A stretch of 64,000 bases of DNA from Lachnospiraceae bacterium (GCA_024681795.1 JAILAD010000013.1:1-64000); one strand, 5' to 3'; counted from the stretch's first letter, positions 39,501-48,475 are shown. The notes: generated from the letters alone by a model not told the origin. Program-made: numbers and translations.

Positions 39501-40946
39501 ATGATGACTCAAAATGCAGACAAGAATCGTGTTCAGGTTCAAATGCTTTGTATGGATGACCTTGTTCCGCAGAATCACCTTTTAAGGCTGATTGACGAGG
39601 CGATTGATTGGAACTTTATTTATGATCTGGTCGAAGAAAAGTATTGTCACGATAACGGTCGTCCAAGTATGGACCCGGTTATGCTGATTAAAATCCCTTT
39701 TATTCAATACCTCTACGGCATACGTTCTATGCGACAGACAATAAAAGAAATTGAAGTGAATGTCGCCTATCGATGGTTTCTCGGGTTAAGTCTTACCGAT
39801 AAAGTCCCACATTTTACAACATTCGGAAAAAACTACACCAGACGTTTTAAGGATACCGATTTATTTGAACAAATCTTTGAACATATCCTTAATGAATGTT
39901 ATCGAGTGAATCTGGTGGATCCGAAGGAAGTTTTTATTGATGCAACTCATGTGAAGGCATGTGCAAACAATAAAAAAATGCAAAAACAGTTTGCTAAAGA
40001 AGAAGCACTTTTCTACGAAGAACTGTTGAAAAAAGAAATCAATGAAGACCGTGAGCTTCACGGAAAGAAACCGTTAAAAGAATCCGATGATGAAGATAGT
40101 GATAATAACGATGATGATACACCACCCGGCAATTCCGGAGGCAAAGAAATCAAAGTAAGTACAACCGATCCGGAAAGCGGATGGTTCCATAAGGGGGAAC
40201 ATAAACAAGTCTTTGCATATGCGGTTGAAACAGCTTGTGATAAACACGGATGGATTCTCGGATATACCGTTCACCCGGGTAATCATCACGATAGCAAAAC
40301 CTTTCCGGCAATCTATGAAAAGGTAAAGGGCATTGGTTCTGAATTGATTGTTGTAGATGCCGGTTATAAAACACCGGCGATTGCCAAAACAATCATAGAC
40401 GATGGAAAGAAGCCGCTTTTCCCATACAAAAGGCCGATGACAAAAGATGGCTTTTTCAAGAAGTACGAATACATATATGACGAATACTTCGATTGTTATA
40501 TCTGTCCGAATAATCAGGTCTTGAAATATACCACAACAAACCGAGAGGGATATAAAGAATACAAGAGCTGCGGATATATTTGCAAAGAATGCCCTTATCT
40601 AAGCCAATGTACAGAATCTCAAAATCATGTAAAGGTTGTTTGCCGACATATTTGGGAAGAATATTTGGAACTGGCTGAAGATATACGACATACCATCGGA
40701 ATGAAAGAAAAATACTCGAAAAGAAAAGAAACGATTGAAAGACTTTTCGGAACAGCAAAAGAAGCACATGGATTCCGATACACACAACAGATTGGAATGG
40801 CCCGAATGAAAATGAAAGTCGGGTTAACATTCGCATGCATGAATCTCAAAAAACTGGCAAAGATTAAGCAAAAAATGGGGCTAATAGGGACCTCTTTTTT
40901 GACTTTTTTTGAGATTTCACGATTCCTGAACGTCAAAATCGCATAG
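39501..40946 (+). CDS. IS1182-family transposase
   Basis: 481 residues from the ATG at 39501 (MMTQNADKNRVQVQML); GGAGGG lies 8-9 bases before it and a TATAAT sits at 39473. Earlier in-frame starts exist (39495, 39438). N-terminal DUF772-like part has NHLLRLIDEAIDW and GRPSMDPVMLIKI. The DDE catalytic core has FIDATHVKA (first Asp) and VVDAGYKTPAI (second Asp), and the last Glu is in the KRKETIERLFGTAKEAHGF stretch. An acidic insert with SDDEDSDNNDDD lies between. Intact, so probably active. Confidence 0.9.
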   Translation: MMTQNADKNRVQVQMLCMDDLVPQNHLLRLIDEAIDWNFIYDLVEEKYCHDNGRPSMDPVMLIKIPFIQYLYGIRSMRQTIKEIEVNVAYRWFLGLSLTDKVPHFTTFGKNYTRRFKDTDLFEQIFEHILNECYRVNLVDPKEVFIDATHVKACANNKKMQKQFAKEEALFYEELLKKEINEDRELHGKKPLKESDDEDSDNNDDDTPPGNSGGKEIKVSTTDPESGWFHKGEHKQVFAYAVETACDKHGWILGYTVHPGNHHDSKTFPAIYEKVKGIGSELIVVDAGYKTPAIAKTIIDDGKKPLFPYKRPMTKDGFFKKYEYIYDEYFDCYICPNNQVLKYTTTNREGYKEYKSCGYICKECPYLSQCTESQNHVKVVCRHIWEEYLELAEDIRHTIGMKEKYSKRKETIERLFGTAKEAHGFRYTQQIGMARMKMKVGLTFACMNLKKLAKIKQKMGLIGTSFLTFFEISRFLNVKIA

Positions 40947-40959
40947 TTAATCAAAAAAG

Positions 40960-40997
40960 AACCCCTCATCAAAACAACTCGTTTTGGTGAGGGGTTT
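40960..40997. terminator. Terminator of the IS transposase
   Basis: AACCCCTCATCAAAAC pairs with GTTTTGGTGAGGGGTT across a 5-base loop, followed by TT. Symmetric, so it may work on both strands. Confidence 0.75.
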
Positions 40998-41009
40998 GTC
41001 TGCGGTCTG

Positions 41010-41038
41010 AGTCCGCGTTTGATGTAACAACGCGGACT
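41010..41038. repeat. Right copy of duplicated terminator hairpin, with T-run
   Basis: Identical to 39359-39387 and followed by TTTTTTT, so this copy still forms a full terminator for read-through from the IS. Confidence 0.9.
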
Positions 41039-41060
41039 TTTTTTATTTCATTACATTACG

Positions 41061-42662
41061 TTATTTTGTTTCTTCCTCATCATAATTAAGACTGTCTTTT
41101 GCCTTAACCGTAATGGTTTTTTCATAGGAGGAGAATGCATCGTCCACAACGGACGGATCCGGTTTCTTCGTAAACAGACTGATTAACGGAACAATTAAGA
41201 GTCCGCCGACCATTGCAACCACGCCGGAGTTAATCGAGGATTTGAAGATGTATCCGAAAATCGGGCCCCAGCCTGCAACGGAAATTTTTGCAAGGGATAC
41301 AACCATCTGGAAAATTGCAATCGAACAGCCCCATACAAAACATACTGCAACAGAAGCTTTTGTTACCTTCTTTGAGTAGAGCGAATATAAGAAGGGAGCA
41401 AGGAACGCGCCTGCAAGAGCACCCCATGAAACACCCATCATCTGTGCGATGAAGGTTACGGAAGGATTCGAATCCTTGATTATCGCAATGACTGCGGATA
41501 CGACGATAAAGAATACGATGAAAAGCCGCATGATAAGTACCGTCTTTTTCTCATCCATATCCTTTTTGGACATCGGTTTGATTACGTCCAGGGTGAAAGT
41601 GGAGCTGGAGGTCAGTACCAGTGAAGACAGGGTTGACATGGATGCCGAAAGAACCAGTACAATTACGATTGCGATTACGAAATTCGGCAGTGTGGAAAGC
41701 ATTGCCGGTACGATGGTATCGAATAACGGCTTTCCGGTTGCTTCATTGATTTTAAGAAGCGGGTTGCCTTCATACAGACGTCCGAAACCGCCTAAGAAAT
41801 AGCATCCGCCTGCAACGATAATTGCAAAAACGGTGGAAATAACGGTTCCTTTATGGATATCATTCTCACTCTTAATGGCATAGAATTTGCCGACCATCTG
41901 CGGAAGTCCCCAGGTTCCGAGGGAGGTTAAAATGACAACGAATAACAATGCCAGAGGATCCGGTCCGAGGAACGAGGAATAAGCTCCCGCCCACGCGTCT
42001 CCTTCAATTGCGGAAAGGGATTTCATGGCTTCTACAAGTCCGCCGTTTTGTGCGACTACGGAAATGATGACTGCGGCGATACCGAATAACATGATAATTC
42101 CCTGAATAAAATCGTTAATCGCGGTTGCCATATATCCGCCGAAGATTACATATGCACCGGTAAGTACGGCCATTACCGCAATGACAACCCAGTAAGGAAT
42201 GTCGAATACAAGGCCGAACAGACTCGAAAGTCCGTTATAGAGGGAAGCGGTATAAGGAATCAGGAAAATGAATACAATTACGGATGCCGCGATTTTTAAG
42301 GATTTCGAATCGAATCTCTTTCCGAAGAAATCCGGCATGGTCTTTGCATCGTAATGCTGTGTCATAACACGGGTTCTTCTTCCCAAAATATTCCATGCGA
42401 GAAGAGATCCGATAAAGGCATTTCCGAGACCCGCCCAGGTACTTGATAAACCGAAATTCCATCCGAACTGTCCTGCATATCCGACAAAAATTACTGCCGA
42501 GAAATACGATGTTCCGAAAGCGAATGCGGTAAGCCAGGGTCCTACGCTTCGTCCGCCGAGAACGAATCCGTTTACATCTGTTGCTTTCTGTCTTGAGTAT
42601 AGTCCGACGCTGATCATCAGTGCGAAGAAGAGTACAAGCAGAATGACTGTCAGTATTTTCAT
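41061..42662 (-). CDS. Sodium:solute symporter (SSS family)
   Basis: 533 residues with about 13 membrane helices. GLYSRQKATDVNGFVLGGRS (residues about 21-40) is the start typical of SSS transporters, and VFGGYMATAINDFIQGIIML (about 168-190) corresponds to the family signature (GGxxAVxxTDxxQ-like). It couples Na+ entry to uptake of a solute such as proline, pantothenate or another small anion; which one cannot be read. It converges on the antiporter that may maintain the Na+ gradient. Upstream, GCTTTAAAGT occurs twice (42722-42731 and 42745-42754), possible regulator half-sites. Confidence 0.88.
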   Translation of the reverse strand: MKILTVILLVLFFALMISVGLYSRQKATDVNGFVLGGRSVGPWLTAFAFGTSYFSAVIFVGYAGQFGWNFGLSSTWAGLGNAFIGSLLAWNILGRRTRVMTQHYDAKTMPDFFGKRFDSKSLKIAASVIVFIFLIPYTASLYNGLSSLFGLVFDIPYWVVIAVMAVLTGAYVIFGGYMATAINDFIQGIIMLFGIAAVIISVVAQNGGLVEAMKSLSAIEGDAWAGAYSSFLGPDPLALLFVVILTSLGTWGLPQMVGKFYAIKSENDIHKGTVISTVFAIIVAGGCYFLGGFGRLYEGNPLLKINEATGKPLFDTIVPAMLSTLPNFVIAIVIVLVLSASMSTLSSLVLTSSSTFTLDVIKPMSKKDMDEKKTVLIMRLFIVFFIVVSAVIAIIKDSNPSVTFIAQMMGVSWGALAGAFLAPFLYSLYSKKVTKASVAVCFVWGCSIAIFQMVVSLAKISVAGWGPIFGYIFKSSINSGVVAMVGGLLIVPLISLFTKKPDPSVVDDAFSSYEKTITVKAKDSLNYDEEETK

Positions 42663-42902
42663 AACGTCTCCTTCATTTGAAAATAATAAAATAATAATTG
42701 AAAATAATAAAACAATTTAGCGCTTTAAAGTTTTACGCTTTGCTGCTTTAAAGTAACACAGTTTTTTAAAAATGTCAATAAAGCATTTTAAGAAGCAGGC
42801 ATATTCATCCGTAACTTGCCAAATGCCCGAGAATCTTCTATAATGCGAAATGTATGTAATTAAGGTATTTTTGATGTGCACCGCGAAAGGAGACGCATCG
42901 CC

Positions 42903-43013
42903 ATGATGAATTTTCACAATAAAAAATCCAGGCAGATTGTGGCAATCGTGATTATTGCTGTTCTGGTAATTGCCATGGTTGTGCCCACGATGGCATATAT
43001 GTTCGGCGGTTGA
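42903..43013 (+). CDS. Small single-span membrane protein (36 aa)
   Basis: 36 residues starting MMNFHNKKSRQIVAIV; a basic N-terminus is followed by one helix (VAIVIIAVLVIAMVVP) and a short exit ending FGG. AAAGGAG lies 8-9 bases before the ATG at 42903, strong support for translation. It stops 5 bases before the start of the AIR-synthase-like gene, suggesting coupling. Function unknown. Confidence 0.65.
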   Translation: MMNFHNKKSRQIVAIVIIAVLVIAMVVPTMAYMFGG

Positions 43014-43018
43014 TTTAT

Positions 43019-43567
43019 ATGGAACGGTACGGAATTCTGATGGTCGGGTTTGCCGGAAGCTTCGGAGCCGGGCTGATTGCAGAGAAAAAGAGAGCCGTGC
43101 TCTCGGAACGTTTTCCTTCTTTTTTAATCCGGAACGCGATTTCGGACGGAAAGAAAGCCGTTTCCGACAAAGAGGCACTGTTTGAAAAATTAAAGGAGCT
43201 TTCTTTCCGGTATGAGATTATCGGAGTGGAAGAAGCCCGTGACGGAGGAGTCTTTAAGGGCCTTTGGAATCTGGGAGAAGCTTCGGGCCTCGGTTTTTCC
43301 GTCAATTTAAAAGCAATTCCCGTGAAGCAGGAAACCGTGGAAATCTGCAATTTTTTTGATATCAATCCCTATCAGTTGTATTCGGAGGGCGTCATTTTAC
43401 TGCTTTCAAGGGATGCGGACATGTTAGCGGACGAATTAAGGGAAAGCGGTATTCCCGCACAGAGAATCGGAAGAACCCATTTTGAAAAGAAACGTGTGAT
43501 TGTAAACGATGACGAGGAGCGTTTTCTGGAACCGAGAGCCGGAGATTCCATGGTCGGGATTGAATAA
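43019..43567 (+). CDS. AIR synthase (PurM) C-terminal-like domain protein
   Basis: 182 residues from the ATG at 43019 (MERYGILMVGFAGS); a TTG at 43010 is possible. EARDGGVFKGLWNLGEASGLGF and IPVKQETVEICNFFDINPYQL, then SEGVILL, follow the PurM/HypE/ThiL C-terminal fold (GG.xxAL.ExxxxSG.GF, IPxxxxT). The N-terminal ATP-binding half of that superfamily is reduced to about 60 residues, so normal kinase or cyclo-ligase activity is doubtful. It sits with an Lrp regulator and an aminotransferase. Confidence 0.6.
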   Translation: MERYGILMVGFAGSFGAGLIAEKKRAVLSERFPSFLIRNAISDGKKAVSDKEALFEKLKELSFRYEIIGVEEARDGGVFKGLWNLGEASGLGFSVNLKAIPVKQETVEICNFFDINPYQLYSEGVILLLSRDADMLADELRESGIPAQRIGRTHFEKKRVIVNDDEERFLEPRAGDSMVGIE

Positions 43568-43634
43568 AATTAAATTTGCGCCGGTCCGGTCTGAAGGCGG
43601 ATCAGAGTAACGGAATGTAATGTGAGGACAGAGC

Positions 43635-44117
43635 ATGAGAGAAAAAATTCTTACGGTAATTGAAAAGAACAGCAAAATCGATTTAAAGGAGCTTGCCGTT
43701 ATCCTCGGTGAGGATGAAATCGATGTTGCGAATGAGATTAAATCCATGGAAGAAGACGGTACGATTTGCGGATACCATACCTTAATCGACTGGGATAAGA
43801 CCTCGATTGAAAAAGTCAGCGCATTAATCGAAGTGCGTGTTACCCCGCAGCGCGGACAGGGCTTTGACACCATCGCGGAAAGAATTTATAAATACCCGGA
43901 AGTAAACAGCGTCTACCTAATGTCCGGAGGCTACGACCTTCTGGTTACACTGGAAGGCAAGACACTGAAGGAAGTATCCTCCTTTGTTACAAACAAACTG
44001 TCCACCCTGGAGACGGTTTTAAGTACCACGACGCATTTTATTCTGAAAAAATACAAAGACCACGGAACCATTATGGCGAAGAAATACGAAGATACCAGAT
44101 TAAAAATGACTCCGTAA
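43635..44117 (+). CDS. Lrp/AsnC-family transcriptional regulator
   Basis: 160 residues. An N-terminal winged helix-turn-helix (residues about 1-50, IDLKELAVILGEDEIDVANEIK) is followed by a RAM ligand-binding domain with VSALIEVRVTPQRGQGFDTIAERIYKYP and SGGYDLLVTLEGKTLKEV. Such proteins sense amino acids as octamers. It is 73 bases upstream of the aminotransferase, its likely target. Confidence 0.9.
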   Translation: MREKILTVIEKNSKIDLKELAVILGEDEIDVANEIKSMEEDGTICGYHTLIDWDKTSIEKVSALIEVRVTPQRGQGFDTIAERIYKYPEVNSVYLMSGGYDLLVTLEGKTLKEVSSFVTNKLSTLETVLSTTTHFILKKYKDHGTIMAKKYEDTRLKMTP

Positions 44118-44190
44118 TATACGAAAGCCTGAACGGTCTTAATAAAAAGCAGCAGAAAAACAGAAAGATTCAGAACAGGAACAGACACTT

Positions 44191-45354
44191 ATGCGAAACC
44201 CCTTAAGTGACAAAATTACAGACGTAAAACCTTCCGGGATCCGGAAATTTTTTGACATCGTCAGTGAAATGAAGGATGCCATCTCGCTCGGTGTGGGCGA
44301 GCCGGATTTTGATACTCCCTGGCACATCCGGGAAGAAGGTATTTATGCATTGGAAAAAGGAAGAACTTTTTATACCTCCAATGCCGGCCTGAAGGAACTC
44401 CGTGAGGAGATTTCCAAATACATCAACAGAAAACAGGGAATCAGTTACGACCCCATGAAAGAAATCATGGTGACCGTCGGCGGTTCGGAAGCCATTGACG
44501 TGGCGCTTCGGTGTATGTTAAATCCCGGGGATGAAGTCATCATTCCGGAACCATGCTACGTATCCTACGTACCCTGTACCAAAATGGCGGACGGCGTTCC
44601 GGTCATTATCAACCTGAAAAATGAAAATCGTTTCCGGTTAACACCGGAAGAACTTTCGGATGCGATTACCGAAAAAACCAAGGTCCTGATTCTTGCATTT
44701 CCGAACAATCCGACCGGTGCGATTATGGAACGCGGGGATCTTGAGAAGATCGCGAAGATTGTCATTGAAAATGATTTATATGTAATTTCGGATGAAATCT
44801 ATTCCGAACTTTCCTATACAGGTGAGCATGTTTCGATTGCATCCGTTCCGGGAATGAGGGACAGAACCATTATGATTAACGGCTTCTCCAAGGCCTTCGC
44901 CATGACAGGATGGAGACTCGGGTATGCGTGCGGTCCGGAGCTGATTTTAAAACAGATGATTAAACTGCACCAGTTTGCCATTATGTGCGCGCCGACCACA
45001 AGCCAGTATGCGGCTGTCGAGGCATTAAGGAACGGTGAGGAAGACGTAAACGTGATGCGAGAGGCATACAATCAGAGAAGACGGTATCTGATGCACACCT
45101 TTAAAGAAATGGGTCTGCCGTGTTTTGAGCCGGGGGGAGCCTTCTACGTATTTCCCTGCATCAAAGAGTTCGGCATGACAAGTGAGGAATTTGCACTGAA
45201 ATTTTTGGAAGAAGAAAAGGTTGCCGTGGTACCGGGAACGGCCTTCGGTGACTGCGGCGAGGGATTTTTGAGAATTTCCTATGCATATTCTCTCGAGGAT
45301 TTGAAAGTGGCAATCGAAAGACTTGCAAGGTTTGTGGAGAATCTGAGGAAGTAA
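44191..45354 (+). CDS. PLP-dependent aminotransferase class I/II
   Basis: 387 residues. GVGEPDFDTPWHIREE marks the N-terminus. LAFPNNPTGA and VISDEIYSEL hold PLP-contacting Asn and Asp/Tyr, and NGFSKAFAMTGWRLGY contains the Schiff-base lysine (SKA, near residue 234). It belongs to fold type I, aspartate/aromatic subgroup (PatA-like). Amino donor not predictable. Followed 7 bases later by trmL. Confidence 0.92.
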   Translation: MRNPLSDKITDVKPSGIRKFFDIVSEMKDAISLGVGEPDFDTPWHIREEGIYALEKGRTFYTSNAGLKELREEISKYINRKQGISYDPMKEIMVTVGGSEAIDVALRCMLNPGDEVIIPEPCYVSYVPCTKMADGVPVIINLKNENRFRLTPEELSDAITEKTKVLILAFPNNPTGAIMERGDLEKIAKIVIENDLYVISDEIYSELSYTGEHVSIASVPGMRDRTIMINGFSKAFAMTGWRLGYACGPELILKQMIKLHQFAIMCAPTTSQYAAVEALRNGEEDVNVMREAYNQRRRYLMHTFKEMGLPCFEPGGAFYVFPCIKEFGMTSEEFALKFLEEEKVAVVPGTAFGDCGEGFLRISYAYSLEDLKVAIERLARFVENLRK

Positions 45355-45361
45355 AATCAAT

Positions 45362-45868
45362 ATGAATATTGTACTGCACCAGCCGGGAATTGCTTTAAAT
45401 ACGGGAAATATCGGAAGGACATGTGTCGCTACGGGCAGTGTCCTTCATTTAATTGAGCCCTTCGGTTTCCGGCTTGACGAAAAAGAAATTAAAAGGGCCG
45501 GAATGGATTACTGGGAAAAACTGGATGTCAGGAGATATATCAATTTCGAAGATTTCCTGGAACAGAATCCTGAGATTTCAAACGGTACGAAAAAGCTTTA
45601 TATGGCAACAACGAAAGCGCACCGTAATTACTGTGACGCAGCTTTCGGACCGGATGATTACATTATGTTCGGAAACGAATCCAGGGGCATTCCGGAAGAA
45701 ATTCTGATAGATTATGAGGATACCTGCATCCGGATTCCGATGAGGGAAGAAATCCGGTCCCTGAATCTTGCAAATTCCGTGGCTATCGTACTCTATGAGG
45801 CTTTAAGACAGAATGATTTCGCAAAAATGCAGATAAACGGGGAACTGCACAGGCTGCATTGGAAATAG
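45362..45868 (+). CDS. trmL: tRNA (cytidine/uridine-34-2'-O)-methyltransferase
   Basis: 168 residues. SPOUT-fold motifs are NIVLHQPGIALNTGNIGRTC at the start, IMFGNESRGIPEEIL, and IPMREEIRSLNLANSVAIVLYE at the trefoil knot. TrmL methylates the wobble ribose of tRNA-Leu isoacceptors. It is co-transcribed with the aminotransferase. Confidence 0.94.
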   Translation: MNIVLHQPGIALNTGNIGRTCVATGSVLHLIEPFGFRLDEKEIKRAGMDYWEKLDVRRYINFEDFLEQNPEISNGTKKLYMATTKAHRNYCDAAFGPDDYIMFGNESRGIPEEILIDYEDTCIRIPMREEIRSLNLANSVAIVLYEALRQNDFAKMQINGELHRLHWK

Positions 45869-45879
45869 GGTGTTTTTTT

Positions 45880-46145
45880 CCCGAACAGATGTTATAATTC
45901 TCTGAGAGTGGCATTCAACGGGCCACCCGAATAGAATACTTATCAGAATGGCTCGCATCGTGCCTTCACGAACTCCGCCGAGGACTCAAGTTGGCACAGG
46001 TTCGCCTCGGCGGAGTCCTGCAAGTCACTCGCTCGAATACATATTTATACAGCGGACGATTGTAATGATTCCGACACGCGAGCGTAGCGAGAACGTGCTC
46101 GCAGAGGAAATATTCAATCGGAAGCGTTCGGATAGGTAAAATATT
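45880..46145. other. GC-rich intergenic element with inverted repeats
   Basis: Between trmL and the next gene. ACTCCGCCGAGG (45972-45983) is complemented by CCTCGGCGGAGT (46005-46016), a 12-bp stem with a 21-base loop. GCGAGC/GCTCGC (near 46079-46102) makes a second stem. Base composition differs from the AT-rich spacers elsewhere. A 63-codon frame crosses it, but its Arg/Ser/Pro-rich product looks accidental. Possibly a mobile repeat or structured RNA. Confidence 0.5.
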
Positions 46146-46182
46146 GTGAATGTAAACAGTGTATATTAAGGAGGAATGAAAA

Positions 46183-46986
46183 ATGGACGGAAACGTGAAA
46201 ATGAATTTTGATCCGATGACAGGGGAACCTTTAAATCCTGTGGCTGAGGAACCTGCAATTGCAGAGCCTGTGGCAACAGAGCCTGTGGTAGCAGAGCCCG
46301 TGGCAGCAGAACCCGTAGCAACAGAGCCTGTGGCAACAGAGCCTGTAGCAGCGGAACCTGTGGCAGCAGAGCCCGTGGCAGCAGAGCCCGTTGCAGCAGA
46401 ACCTGTAGAAGCAGCGCCTGTAACCGAGCAGCTTTATACGGAGCCCGTTGTTCAGCAGACATATACGGAACCCGCAACGCAGCCGGTTTACACAGAGCCC
46501 GCACCGCAGCCTGTCTATACGGAGCCTGTTTATGCACAGCCTGCTCAGCCGGTATATGCGCAGCCTGCACCGCAGCCGGTATACGTACAGCCGGTGTATG
46601 TGCAGCAGCCAGAAGCACAGCCTGCGGGAAATACCGAAGTATTGTATCCCGGAAAAGAGATTGTCGGACTGGTGTTCGGTATATTCTCTTTAATCAACGG
46701 TATAATTGCATTATTTACCTGGTTTCCGGTTTACGGATGGATTATCGGCGGATTTAGTGCGGTGACCGGTATTATTTACGCAATTGTAGCCAAGACACAA
46801 TGGAAAACCATTAAGAAAAATGCAACTTCTTTCTCCGGAAAAATCAAAGCAGGAAACGGAATGGCAACAGCCGGTCTGATTCTTTCCATTCTCGGACTTG
46901 TGGCAGGAATCATTGCAGTGATTGTTCTCGTTGTGGTCGCGGCAGCGGGAGTCGGCGCAAGCTTTCTTGAATATTATTCATTCTGA
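46183..46986 (+). CDS. Pro-rich repeat protein with DUF4190-like membrane domain
   Basis: 267 residues. Residues about 20-85 are repeats of the pentapeptide (A/T)EPVA, encoded by a 15-base DNA repeat such as GCAGAGCCCGTGGCA. Residues about 85-150 are looser repeats YTEP and PVYAQPA. The C-terminal 110 residues hold two or three hydrophobic helices in the DUF4190 style (VGLVFGIFSLINGIIALF; MATAGLILSILGLVAGIIAV). RBS AAGGAGG is present. The repeat tract probably varies in length between strains. Perhaps a wall-spanning stalk; function unknown. Confidence 0.75.
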   Translation: MDGNVKMNFDPMTGEPLNPVAEEPAIAEPVATEPVVAEPVAAEPVATEPVATEPVAAEPVAAEPVAAEPVAAEPVEAAPVTEQLYTEPVVQQTYTEPATQPVYTEPAPQPVYTEPVYAQPAQPVYAQPAPQPVYVQPVYVQQPEAQPAGNTEVLYPGKEIVGLVFGIFSLINGIIALFTWFPVYGWIIGGFSAVTGIIYAIVAKTQWKTIKKNATSFSGKIKAGNGMATAGLILSILGLVAGIIAVIVLVVVAAAGVGASFLEYYSF

Positions 46987-47093
46987 TAATAATCGGTATT
47001 ATTTATTCTGATAACAATCGGTCGGTTCGAATGAAAAAAGCACCCGGCAGTAAACCTGATATGTACCCAAAATTCTGGATACATATTTATAAA

Positions 47094-47981
47094 TTAGGTT
47101 GAACACATGGATGCTATTCTGTATTGTACAGGTGGCATCCATTTTGTTTTTGCCTGAATTCTTTTGTTATTATAATAATCTATATATTCTTTAACTGCTT
47201 TTTTAAATACTTCGAAGGAACAATAGTCTTTTTCACATCCATAATACATTTCGTTTTTCATACGTCCAAAGAAAGTTTCCATGACACAATTGTCATAGCA
47301 GTTCCCTTTTCGAGACATAGATTGAACAATCCCGTGTTCCTTTAGACAACTCTGAAAGTAAGGGTGCTGATATTGCCAGCCTTGATCCGAATGAAATATC
47401 AATCCTGATACTTTGGGAAACTTTCTGAATGCTTCATCTAGCATTCTTTTTATCTGCTCTAAATTTGGACTTAATGATATATCATAAGATATGATTTCGT
47501 TTGTTGCCATATCAAGTATTGGAGATAAATAACATTTTCCCCAAGAAAAATTAAATTGAGATACATCAGTAGTCCACTTATGAAGTGGTCTATCGGTTTC
47601 AAAATTTCTGTTAATAACATTAGGCGCAATCTTTCCCACTTCGCCCACATAGGAATGATATTTCTCTTTTGGACGCTTTCCTAGTAGTTCAGCCTTGTGC
47701 ATAAGACGCTGAACGCGCTTATGGTTCACCTCATAACCTCTATTGCAAAGTTCTTTGTGAATGCGTCTTACACCATACCTCTGCTTGTTTTGCTCAAAAA
47801 TAATCCTAATTTCTGACAGTATCTCTGCATTTCTAATTGCAACGACGTCTTCCTTGCTTATTTCAAAGTAATAAGTGGATTTAGACATATGCATAGCCTT
47901 AAGAAGATACTTTAATTGGTATCCTTTTTCTCGGAGTTCTTTGATGATTGCTGCTTTTTCGCCTTGAGTTGCGCAGCCCAT
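47094..47981 (-). CDS. IS3-family transposase OrfB (DDE integrase domain)
   Basis: 295-residue frame. HTH_21-like start (RIIFEQNKQRYGVRRIHKEL) and an rve integrase core with WTTDVSQF (Asp), FHSDQGWQYQ (Asp) and NCYDNCVMETFFGRMKNE (Glu). It is in the -1 frame relative to OrfA, with the overlap containing GCGAAAAAGC and GAGAAAAAGG, where slippage could yield an OrfAB fusion. Intact. Confidence 0.92.
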   Translation of the reverse strand: MGCATQGEKAAIIKELREKGYQLKYLLKAMHMSKSTYYFEISKEDVVAIRNAEILSEIRIIFEQNKQRYGVRRIHKELCNRGYEVNHKRVQRLMHKAELLGKRPKEKYHSYVGEVGKIAPNVINRNFETDRPLHKWTTDVSQFNFSWGKCYLSPILDMATNEIISYDISLSPNLEQIKRMLDEAFRKFPKVSGLIFHSDQGWQYQHPYFQSCLKEHGIVQSMSRKGNCYDNCVMETFFGRMKNEMYYGCEKDYCSFEVFKKAVKEYIDYYNNKRIQAKTKWMPPVQYRIASMCST

Positions 47982-48475
47982 TTTTCTTCTCTCAAGGCTA
48001 TCCGTTTTTTTATTACTTCATTCTCTGCCTTTATATATTCATTCTCCGCACGTAATCTGATTAATTCTTCGCGTTCGGACTCGGTAAGGGGTCTAGGATT
48101 AGTTTTTCCTTTCATATTCGGCTCCTTATATGGGCGACCTTTTTTATTTTTTACTAATCCATTATATCCTTCTTCTTTGTATTTGCGAACCCATTGATAG
48201 AGCAACCTTGGTTCTATTCCAGCTTCCAGTGCTACAGATTGATTTGAACTACCGGCTAAGACCTTAGATATTAGTTCCATTTTTTCTTCTGGAGTCCAAA
48301 CTTTATTAAAATTTTTGTGCTTAAGAACATCTGATCCATTAGCCTCTTCAAGCCTAACCCATCTGCGAATTGTAATCCTAAAGTTTTCCTCAGATATGCC
48401 GGGAGGTGTTTCGGGCCACCTTCCCTGTCGATATAAATCAACACACTTAAGTTTGTACTCATGTGAATAACGCAT
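47912..48475 (-). CDS. IS3-family OrfA (helix-turn-helix)
   Basis: 187 residues. Two helix-turn-helix regions: YSHEYKLKCVDLYRQG and LISKVLAGSSNQSVALEAGIEPRLLYQWVRKY. A C-terminal leucine-zipper-like coiled coil follows (ELIRLRAENEYIKAENEVIK). It overlaps OrfB by 70 bases. Confidence 0.9.
   Translation of the reverse strand: MRYSHEYKLKCVDLYRQGRWPETPPGISEENFRITIRRWVRLEEANGSDVLKHKNFNKVWTPEEKMELISKVLAGSSNQSVALEAGIEPRLLYQWVRKYKEEGYNGLVKNKKGRPYKEPNMKGKTNPRPLTESEREELIRLRAENEYIKAENEVIKKRIALREEKWAAQLKAKKQQSSKNSEKKDTN

Larger units (their letters stand above)
39388..41009 (+). mobile_element. IS1182-family insertion sequence
   Basis: 1622 bases between the two 29-bp hairpin copies. Ends CAGAGTGAAGACAAA (left) and CAGACCGCAGACAAA (right, inverted) match at 10 of 15 positions. 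It encodes one DDE transposase and carries its own terminators at 39404-39427 and 40960-40997. Family members are known to favour palindromes as targets, which fits insertion at a terminator stem-loop. Confidence 0.85.

Noticed and set aside
45948-46139. 63-codon open frame in the trmL-downstream spacer
   Set aside because: It runs through the inverted repeats, has an Arg/Pro/Ser-rich product and no RBS; more likely a by-product of the GC-rich element.
46237-46440. CRISPR-like array
   Set aside because: The repeats are contiguous 15-base in-frame codon repeats without spacers.
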